Shown: positions 47,975 to 57,500 of the stretch, one piece after another
How positions within the stretch are numbered: the stretch's first letter is position 1
Layout: each line of letters opens with the position of its first letter
Origin: Henricia sp. BOLD:AAB3569
Lineage: Eukaryota; Echinodermata; Asteroidea; Spinulosida; Echinasteridae
Assembly (NCBI GenBank): GCA_037783545.1
Contig: JBBELK010000096.1
Location: 2,604,001 to 2,668,000, forward strand
Direction of reading: 5' to 3'
DNA: 64,000 bases
The notes under the pieces: generated by a model
Seen by the model: only the letters and a program-made list of their open reading frames with translations
Told to the model about the DNA's origin: nothing
Databases searched by the model: none
Translations under genes and position numbers: made by a program

Positions 47975-50283
47975 ATGCAAATTTTGAAGTTCGTCTGAAA
48001 ATGTCTTGACTTCCAAATTTGCCGACGTTTGGACCACACTTTGACCAAATTCCCGTCCCAAACAAGACTGAGCATGCGCACGAGTGATCAGGAGTACACG
48101 GACAGCCACAGTCTGCAGAGCAGGCAGGAAGCCCAGTTTTCCCTAAACTCTGAAATTTCTCGGCCATTTCCTGGCGAAAGTCTGTCAATTTTTCAGGACA
48201 AGTGTGGAATATAGACTGTTTGGAGCATGCAAAATTTGAAGTTGGGCGGAAAATGTCTTGACTTCCAAATTTGCCGACGTTTGGACCACACTTTGACCAA
48301 ATTCCCGTCCCAAACAAGACTGAGCATGCGCACGAGTGATCAGGAGTACATGGACAGCCACAGTCTGCAGAGCAGGCAGGAAGCCCAGTTTTCCCTAAAC
48401 TCTGAAATTTCTCGGCCATTTCCCGGCGAAAGTCTGTCAATTTTTCAGGACAAGTGCGGAATATAGACTGTTTGGAGCATGCAAAATTTGAAGTACGTCG
48501 GAAAATTTCTTGACTTCCAAATTTGCCGACGTTTGGACCACACTTTGACCAAATTCCCGTCCCAAACAAGACTGAGCATGCGCACGAGTGATCAGGAATA
48601 CACGGACAGCCACGGTCTGCAGAGCAGGCAGGAAGCCCGAGCCCAGTTTTCCCTAAACTCTGAAATTTCTCGGCCATTTCCCGGCGAAAGTCTGTCAATT
48701 TTTCAGGACAAGTGCGGAATATAGACTGTTTGGAGCATGCAAAATTTGAAGTACGTCGGAAAATTGTTGACTTCCAAATTTGCCGACGTTTGGACAACAC
48801 TTTGACCAAATTCCCGTCCCAAACAAGACTGAGCATGCGCACGAGTGATCAGGAGTACACGGACAGCCACGGTCTGCAGAGCAGGCAGGAAGCCCGGGCC
48901 TAGTTTTCCCTAAACTCTGAAATTTCTCGGCCATTTCCCGGCGAAAGTCTGTCAATTTTCCAGGACAAGTGCGGAATATAGACTGTTTGGAGCATGCAAA
49001 ATTTGAAGTACGTCGGTAAATTTCTTGACTTCCAAATTTGCCGACGTTTGGACCACACTTTGACCAAATTCCCGTCCCAAACAAGACTGAGCATGCGCAC
49101 GAGTGATCAGGAATACACGGACAGCCACGGTCTGCAGAGCAGGCAGGAAGCCCGAGCCCAGTTTTCCCTAAACTCTGAAATTTCTTGGCCATTTCCCGGC
49201 GAAAGTCTGTCAATTTTTCAGGACAAGTGCGGAATATAGACTGTTTAGAGCATGCAAAATTTGAAGTACGTCGGAAAATTTCTTGACTTCCAAATTTGCC
49301 GACGTTTGGACCACACTTTGACCAAATTCCCGTCCCAAACAAGACTGAGCATGCGCACGAGTGATCAGGAGTACACGGACAGCCACGGTCTGCAGAGCAG
49401 GCAGGAAGCCCGGGCCTAGTTTTCCCTAAACTCTGAAATTTCTCGGCCATTTCCCGGCGAAAGTCTGTCAATTTTCCAGGACAAGTGCGGAATATAGACT
49501 GTTTGGAGCAAGCAAAATTTGAAGTACGTCGGAAAATTTCTTGACTTCCAAATTTGCCGACGTTTGGACCACACTTTGACCAAATTCCCGTCCCAAACAA
49601 GACTGAGCATGCGCACGAGTGATCAGGAATACACGGACAGCCACCGTCTGCAGAGCAGGCAGGAAGCCCGAGCCCAGTTCTCCCTAAACTCTGAAATTTC
49701 TCGGCCATTTCCCGGCGAAAGTCTGTCAATTTTCCAGGACAAGTGCGGAATATAGACTGTTTGGAGCAAGCAAAATTTGAAGTACGTCGGAAAATTTCTT
49801 GACTTCCAAATTTGCCGACGTTTGGACCACACTTTGACCAAATTCCCGTCCCATGCTCAGTCGAGCATGCGCACGAGTGATCAGGAGTACACGGACAGCC
49901 ACGGTCTGCAGAGCAGGCAGGAAGCCCGAGCCCAGTTTTCCCCAAACTCTGAAATTTCTCGGCCATTTCTCGGCGAAAGTCTGTCAATTTTTCAGGACAA
50001 GTGCGGAATATAGACTGTTTGGAGCATGCAAAATTTGAAGTACGTCGGTAAATTTCTTGACTTCCAAATTTGCCGACGTTTGGACCACACTTTGACCAAA
50101 TTCCCGTCCCAAACAAGACTGAGCATGCGCACGAGTGATCAGGAGTACACGGACAGCCACGGTCTGCAGAGCAGGAAGGAAGCCCGAGCCCAGTTTTCCC
50201 TAAACTCTGAAATTTATCGGCCATTTCCCGGCGAAAGTCTGTCAATTTTTCAGGACAAGTGCGGAATATAGACTGTTTGGAGC

Positions 50284-50418
50284 ATGCAACATTTAAAGTT
50301 CGTCGGAAAATGTCTTGACTTCAAAATTTGCCGACGTTTGAACCACACTTTGACCAAATTCCCCGGCGAAAGTCTGTCAATTTTTCAGGACAAGTGCGAA
50401 ATATAGACTGTTTGGAGC
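50284..50418 (+). repeat. Deletion monomer At (135 bp), copy 6
   Basis: It has the same junction and GTGCGAAAT tail as the other five. It lies 3476 bp from copy 5 within the tandem duplication of that length. Confidence 0.93.
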
Positions 50419-50934
50419 ATGCAAAATTTGAAGTACGTCGGAAAATTTCTTGACTTCCAAATTTGCCGACGTTTGGACCACACTTTGACCAAATTCCCGT
50501 CCCAAACAAGACTGAGCATGCGCACGAGTGATCAGGAATACACGGACAGCCACGGTCTGCAGAGCAGGCAGGAAGCCCGAGCCCAGTTTTCCCTAAACTC
50601 TGAAATTTCTCGGCCATTTCCCGGCGAAAGTCTGTCAATTTTCCAGGACAAGTGCGGAATATAGACTGTTTGGAGCAAGCAAAATTTGAAGTACGTCGGA
50701 AAATTTCTTGACTTCCAAATTTGCCGACGTTTGGACCACACTTTGACCAAATTCCCGTCCCATGCTCAGTCGAGCATGCGCACGAGTGATCAGGAGTACA
50801 CGGACAGCCACGGTCTGCAGAGCAGGCAGGAAGCCCGAGCCCAGTTTTCCCCAAACTCTGAAATTTCTCGGCCATTTCTCGGCGAAAGTCTGTCAATTTT
50901 TCAGGACAAGTGTGGAATATAGACTGTTTGGAGC

Positions 50935-51192
50935 ATGCAAAATTTGAAGTTGGGCGGAAAATGTCTTGACTTCCAAATTTGCCGACGTTTGGACCACACT
51001 TTGACCAAATTCCCGTCCCAAACAAGACTGAGCATGCGCACGAGTGATCAGGAGTACACGGACAGCCACGGTCTGCAGAGCAGGCAGGAAGCCCGGGCCC
51101 AGTTTTCCCTAAACTCTGAAATTTCTCGGCCATTTCCCGGCGAAAGTCTGTCAATTTTTCAGGACAAGTGCGGAATATAGACTGTTTGGAGC
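50935..51192 (+). repeat. Mosaic monomer: Gq head, Gk/K tail
   Basis: The head is Gq (GTTGGGCGG, CCAAATTTGCCG), but the rest has CCCGTCCC, GAAGCCCGGGCCC and CCCTAAAC. Gq at 47459 has CCCCTCCC, GCCCGAGCCC and CCCCAAAC in those places. It replaces a Gq plus K pair, so one monomer was lost by exchange at this point, and the trimer block that follows begins directly. Confidence 0.86.
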
Positions 51193-52716
51193 ATGCAAAT
51201 TTTGAAGTTCGTCTGAAAATGTCTTGACTTCCAAATTTGCCGACGTTTGGACCACACTTTGACCAAATTCCCGTCCCAAACAAGACTGAGCATGCGCACG
51301 AGTGATCAGGAGTACACGGACAGCCACAGTCTGCAGAGCAGGCAGGAAGCCCAGTTTTCCCTAAACTCTGAAATTTCTCGGCCATTTCCTGGCGAAAGTC
51401 TGTCAATTTTTCAGGACAAGTGTGGAATATAGACTGTTTGGAGCATGCAAAATTTGAAGTTGGGCGGAAAATGTCTTGACTTCCAAATTTGCCGACGTTT
51501 GGACCACACTTTGACCAAATTCCCGTCCCAAACAAGACTGAGCATGCGCACGAGTGATCAGGAGTACATGGACAGCCACAGTCTGCAGAGCAGGCAGGAA
51601 GCCCAGTTTTCCCTAAACTCTGAAATTTCTCGGCCATTTCCCGGCGAAAGTCTGTCAATTTTTCAGGACAAGTGCGGAATATAGACTGTTTGGAGCATGC
51701 AAAATTTGAAGTTGGTCGGAAAATTTCTTGACTTCCAAATTTGCCGACGTTTGGACCACACTTTGACCAAATTCCCCTCCCAAACAAGACTGAGCATGCG
51801 CACGAGTGATCAGGAGTACACGGACAGCCACGGTCTGCAGAGCAGGCAGGAAGCCCGTGCCCAGTTTTCCCCAAACTCTGAAATTTCTCGGCCATTTCCC
51901 GGCGAAAGTCTGTCAATTTTTCAGGACAAGTGCGGAATATAGACTGTTTGGAGCATGCAAATTTTGAAGTTCGTCTGAAAATTTCTTGACTTCCAAATTT
52001 GCCGACGTTTGGACCACACTTTGACCAAATTCCCGTCCCAAACAAGACTGAGCATGCGCACGAGTGATCAGGAGTACACGGACAGCCACAGTCTGCAGAG
52101 CAGGCAGGAAGCCCAGTTTTCCCTAAACTCTGAAATTTCTCGGCCATTTCCTGGCGAAAGTCTGTCAATTTTTCAGGACAAGTGTGGAATATAGACTGTT
52201 TGGAGCATGCAAAATTTGAAGTTGGGCGGAAAATGTCTTGACTTCCAAATTTGCCGACGTTTGGACCACACTTTGACCAAATTCCCGTCCCAAACAAGAC
52301 TGAGCATGCGCACGAGTGATCAGGAGTACATGGACAGCCACAGTCTGCAGAGCAGGCAGGAAGCCCAGTTTTCCCTAAACTCTGAAATTTCTCGGCCATT
52401 TCCCGGCGAAAGTCTGTCAATTTTTCAGGACAAGTGCGGAATATAGACTGTTTGGAGCATGCAAAATTTGAAGTTGGTCGGAAAATTTCTTGACTTCCAA
52501 ATTTGCCGACGTTTGGACCACACTTTGACCAAATTCCCCTCCCAAACAAGACTGAGCATGCGCACGAGTGATCAGGAGTACACGGACAGCCACGGTCTGC
52601 AGAGCAGGCAGGAAGCCCGTGCCCAGTTTTCCCCAAACTCTGAAATTTCTCGGCCATTTCCCGGCGAAAGTCTGTCAATATTTCAGGACAAGTGCGGAAT
52701 ATAGACTGTTTGGAGC
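51193..52716 (+). repeat. 762-bp trimer higher-order repeat, two copies
   Basis: D2-Gq-L repeats at 51193 and 51955 and ends at 52716. It is followed by M and A, as after the blocks at 34318 and 41908. Offset from 40385-41908 is 10808 bp. The first D2 has AAAATGTC and the second AAAATTTC, the same order as in the other trimer blocks. Confidence 0.94.
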
Positions 52717-54522
52717 ATGCAAAATTTGAAGTTCGTCGGAAAATGTCTTGACTTCAAAATGTTTCGACGTTTGGACCACACTTTGACCAAATTCCCGTCC
52801 CAAACAAGACTGAGCATGCGCACGAGTGATCAGGAGCACACGGACAGCCACGGTCTGCAGAGCAGGAAGGAAGCCCGAGCCCAGTTTTCCCTAAACTCTG
52901 AAATTTATCGGCCATTTCCCGGCGAAAGTCTGTCAATTTTTCAGGACAAGTGCGGAATATAGACTGTTTGGAGCATGCAACATTTAAAGTTCGTCGGAAA
53001 ATGTCTTGACTTCAAAATTTGCCGACGTTTGAACCACACTTTGACCAAATTCCCGTCCCAAACAAGACTGAGCATGCGCACGAGTGATCAGGAGTACACG
53101 GACAGCCACGGTCTGCAGAGCAGGCAGGAAGCCCGAGCCCAGTTTTCCACAAACTCTGAAATATCTCGGCCATTTCCCGGCGAAAGTCTGTCAATTTTTC
53201 AGGACAAGTGCGGAATATAGACTGTTTGGAGCATGCAAAATTTGAAGTACGTCGGAAAATTTCTTGACTTCCAAATTTGCCGACGTTTGGACCACACTTT
53301 GACCAAATTCCCGTCCCAAACAAGACTGAGCATGCGCACGAGTGATCAGGAGTACACGGACAGCCACGGTCTGCAGAGCAGGCAGGAAGCCCGAGCCCAG
53401 TTTTCCACAAACTCTGAAATATCTCGGCCATTTCCCGGCGAAAGTCTGTCAATTTTTCAGGACAAGTGCGGAATATAGACTGTTTGGAGCATGCAAAATT
53501 TGAAGTACGTCGGAAAATTTCTTGACTTCCAAATTTGCCGACGTTTGGACCACACTTTGACCAAATTCCCGTCCCAAACAAGACTGAGCATGCGCACGAG
53601 TGATCAGGAATACACGGACAGCCACGGTCTGCAGAGCAGGCAGGAAGCCCGAGCCCAGTTTTCCCTAAACTCTGAAATTTCTCGGCAATTTCCCGGCGAA
53701 AGTCTGTCAATTTTTCAGGACAAGTGCGGAATATAGACTGTTTGGAGCATGCAAAATTTGAAGTTCGTCGGAAAATTTCTTGACTTCAAAATTTGCCGAC
53801 GTTTGGACCACACTTTGACCAAATTCCCGTCCCAAACAAGACTGAGCATGCGCACGAGTGATCAGGAATACACGGACAGCCACGGTCTGCAGAGAAGGCA
53901 GGAAGCCCGAGCCCAGTTTTCCCTAAACTCTGAAATTTCTCGGCCATTTCCCGGCGAAAGTCTGTCAATTTTCCAGGACAAGTGCGGAATATAGACTGTT
54001 TGGAGCAAGCAAAATTTGAAGTACGTCGGAAAATTTCTTGAGTTCCAAATTTGCCGACGTTTGGACCACACTTTGACCAAATTCCCGTCCCATGCTCAGT
54101 CGAGCATGCGCACGAGTGATCAGGAGTACACGGACAGCCACGGTCTGCAGAGCAGGCAGGAAGCCCGAGCCCAGTTTTCCCCAAACTCTGAAATTTCTCG
54201 GCCATTTCTCGGCGAAAGTCTGTCAATTTTTCAGGACAAGTGCGGAATATAGACTGTTTGGAGCATGCAAAATTTGAAGTACGTCGGTAAATTTCTTGAC
54301 TTCCAAATTTGCCGACGTTTGGACCACACTTTGACCAAATTCCCGTCCCAAACAAGACTGAGCATGCGCACGAGTGATCAGGAATACACGGACAGCCACG
54401 GTCTGCAGAGCAGGCAGGAAGCCCGAGCCCAGTTTTCCCTAAACTCTAAAATTTCTTGGCCATTTCCCGGCGAAAGTCTGTCAATTTTTCAGGACAAGTG
54501 CGGAATATAGACTGTTTGGAGC
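52717..54522 (+). repeat. M-A-Y-Y-Fk-H-Yt block with one extra monomer
   Basis: Monomers start at M 52717, A 52975, Y/A mosaic 53233, Y 53491, Fk 53749, H 54007 and Yt 54265. The block matches 41909-43456 with offset 10808 bp before the extra monomer and 11066 bp after it, a difference of exactly 258 bp. H at 54007 keeps the CTTGAGTTCC mark. Confidence 0.92.
53233..53490 (+). repeat. Extra mosaic monomer: Y head, A tail
   Basis: The head is Y type (GAAGTACGTCGG), but the tail repeats that of the preceding A monomer (TTTTCCACAAACTCTGAAATATCTC). The related blocks at 34577-34835 and 42167-42425 have a single A followed by a single Y. One monomer was therefore added by an exchange one repeat out of register, with the crossover inside the monomer. 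Confidence 0.88.
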
Positions 54523-57500
54523 ATGCAAAATTTGAAGTACGTCGGAAAATTTCTTGACTTCCAAATTTGCCGACGTTTGGACCACACTTTGACCAAATTC
54601 CCGTCCCAAACAAGACTGAGCATGCGCACGAGTGATCAGGAATACACGGACAGCCACGGTCTGCAGAGCAGGCAGGAAGCCCGAGCCCAGTTTTCCCTAA
54701 AATCTGAAATTTCTCGGCCATTTCCCGGCGAAAGTCTGTCAATTTTTCAGGACAAGTGCGGAATATAGACTGTTTGGAGCATGCAAAATTTGAAGTACGT
54801 CGGAAAATTGTTGACTTCCAAATTTGCCGACGTTTGGACAACACTTTGACCAAATTCCCGTCCCAAACAAGACTGAGCATGCGCACGAGTGATCAGGAAT
54901 ACACGGACAGCCACGGTCTGCAGAGCAGGCACGAAGCCCGAGCCCAGTTTTACCTAAACTCTGAAATTTCTCGGCAATTTCCCGGCGAAAGTCTGTCAAT
55001 TTTTCAGGACAAGTGCGGAATATAGACTGTTTGGAGCATGCAAAATTTGAAGTTCGTCGGAAAATTTCTTGACTTCAAAATTTGCCGACGTTTGGACCAC
55101 ACTTTGACCAAATTCCCGTCCCAAACAAGACTGAGCATGCGCACGAGTGATCAGGAGTACACGGACAGCCACGGTCTGCAGAGCAGGCAGGAAGCCGGGG
55201 CCTAGTTTTCCCTAAACTCTGAAATTTCTCGGCCATTTCCCGGCGAAAGTCTGTCAATTTTCCAGGACAAGTGCGGAATATAGACTGTTTGGAGCAAGCA
55301 AAATTTGAAGTACGTCGGAAAATTTCTTGACTTCCAAATTTGCCGACGTTTGGACCACACTTTGACCAAATTCCGTCCCATGCTCAGTCGAGCATGCGCA
55401 CGAGTGATCAGGAGTACACGGACAGCCACGGTCTGCAGAGCAGGCAGGAAGCCCGAGCCCAGTTTTCCCCAAACTCTGAAATTTCTCGGCCATTTCTCGG
55501 CGAAAGTCTGTCAATTTTTCAGGACAAGTGCGGAATATAGACTGTTTGGAGCATGCAAATTTTGAAGTTCGTCTGAAAATATCTTGACTTCCAAATTTGC
55601 CGACGTTTGTACCACACTTTGACCAAATTCCCGTCCCATGCTCAGTCGAGCATGCGCACGAGTGATCAGGAGTACACGGACAGCCACGGTCTGCAGAGCA
55701 GGCAGGAAGCCCGAGCCCAGTTTTCCCCAAACTCTGAAATTTCTCGGCCATTTCTCGGCGAAAGTCTGTCAATTTTTCAGGACAAGTGCGGAATATAGAC
55801 TGTTTGGAGCATGCAAAATTTGAAGTACGTCGGTAAATTTCTTGACTTCCAAATTTGCCGACGTTTGGACCACACTTTGACCAAATTCCCGTCCCAAACA
55901 AGACTGAGCATGCGCACGAGTGATCAGGAATACACGGACAGCCACAGTCTGCAGAGCAGGCAGGAAGCCCGAGCCCAGTTTTCCCTAAACTCTGAAATTT
56001 CTTGGCCATTTCCCGGCGAAAGTCTGTCAATTTTTCAGGACAAGTGCGGAATATAGACTGTTTGGAGCATGCAAAATTTGAAGTACGTCGGAAAATTTCT
56101 TGACTTCCAAATTTGCCGACGTTTGGACCACACTTTGACCAAATTCCCGTCCCAAACAAGACTGAGCATGCGCACGAGTGATCAGGAATACACGGACAGC
56201 CACGGTCTGCAGAGCAGGCAGGAAGCCCGAGCCCAGTTTTCCCTAAACTCTGAAATTTCTCGGCCATTTCCCGGCGAAAGTCTGTCAATTTTTCAGGACA
56301 AGTGCGGAATATAGACTGTTTGGAGCATGCAAAATTTGAAGTACGTCGGAAAATTGTTGACTTCCAAATTTGCCGACGTTTGGACAACACTTTGACCAAA
56401 TTCCCGTCCCAAACAAGACTGAGCATGCGCACGAGTGATCAGGAGTACACGGACAGCCACGGTCTGCAGAGCAGGCAGGAAGCCCGGGCCTAGTTTTCCC
56501 TAAACTCTGAAATTTCTCGGCCATTTCCCGGCGAAAGTCTGTCAATTTTCCAGGACAAGTGCGGAATATAGACTGTTTGGAGCATGCAAAATTTGAAGCT
56601 CGTCGCAAAATTTCTTGACTTCCAAATTTGCCGACGTTTGGACCACACTTTGACCAAATTCCCGTCCCAAACAAGACTGAGCATGCGCACGAGTGATCAG
56701 GAGTACACGGACAGCCACGGTCCGCAGAGCAGGCAAGAAGCCCGAGCCCAGTTTTCCCCAAACTCTGAAATTTCTCGGCCATTTCCAGGCGAAAGTCTGT
56801 CAATTTTTCAGGACAAGTGCGGAGGAATATGGACTGTTTGGAGCATGCACAATTTGAAGTACGTCGGTAAATTTCTTGACTTCCAAATTTGCCGACGTTT
56901 GGACCACACTTTGACCAAATTCCCGTCCCAAACAAGACTGAGCATGCGCACGAGTGATCAGGAATACACGGACAGCCACGGTCTGCAGAGCAGGCAGGAA
57001 GCCCGAGCCCAGTTTTCCCTAAACTCTGAAATTTCTTGGCCATTTCCCGGCGAAAGTCTGTCAATTTTTCAGGACAAGTGCGGAATATAGACTGTTTGGA
57101 GCATGCAAAATTTGAAGTACGTCGGAAAATTTCTTGACTTCCAAATTTGCCGACGTTTGGACCACACTTTGACCAAATTCCCGTCCCAAACAAGACTGAG
57201 CATGCGCACGAGTGATCAGGAGTACACGGACAGCCACGGTCTGCAGAGCAGGCAGGAAGCCCGGGCCTAGTTTTCCCTAAACTCTGAAATTTCTCGGCCA
57301 TTTCCCGGCGAAAGTCTGTCAATTTTCCAGGACAAGTGCGGAATATAGACTGTTTGGAGCAAGCAAAATTTGAAGTACGTCGGAAAATTTCTTGACTTCC
57401 AAATTTGCCGACGTTTGGACCACACTTTGACCAAATTCCCGTCCCAAACAAGACTGAGCATGCGCACGAGTGATCAGGAATACACGGACAGCCACCGTCT

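Larger units (their letters stand above)
32830..48470 (+). repeat. 7590-bp tandem segmental duplication, about two copies
   Basis: Every monomer from D2 at 32795 (past its head) to the head of L at 40889 has a counterpart exactly 7590 bp further on. I found only five single-base differences across about 8 kb: 32935, 33697, 38338, 39260 and 44683 relative to their partners. The left edge lies in D2 (AAAATTTC at 32820 against AAAATGTC at 40410) and the right edge in the next monomer (L at 40889 against Y at 48479). The unit holds about 30 monomers, including one At. Confidence 0.93.
47975..51192 (+). repeat. D2-Gq remnant, then second copy of a 3476-bp duplication
   Basis: D2 47975 and Gq 48227 are two thirds of a trimer whose L is replaced by Y. 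From Y at 48479 the order Y-V-Yt-Y-S-H-Yt-At-Y-H-Gq (48479, 48737, 48994, 49252, 49510, 49768, 50026, 50284, 50419, 50677, 50935) matches 45003-47535 with an offset of 3476 bp. I see one clear difference, TGTTTAGAGCATGC at about 49247. The copy ends inside the Gq at 50935. Confidence 0.92.

Noticed and set aside
32830-48470. 7590-bp duplication as an assembly artefact
   Set aside because: The copies differ at several single bases and at their flanks, which a pure artefact would not show. It cannot be fully excluded without reads.
56584-57090. 168-codon plus-strand frame spanning two monomers
   Set aside because: It exists only because monomer X lost the usual TAG and gained three bases; it has no homologue in any other copy and no domain.
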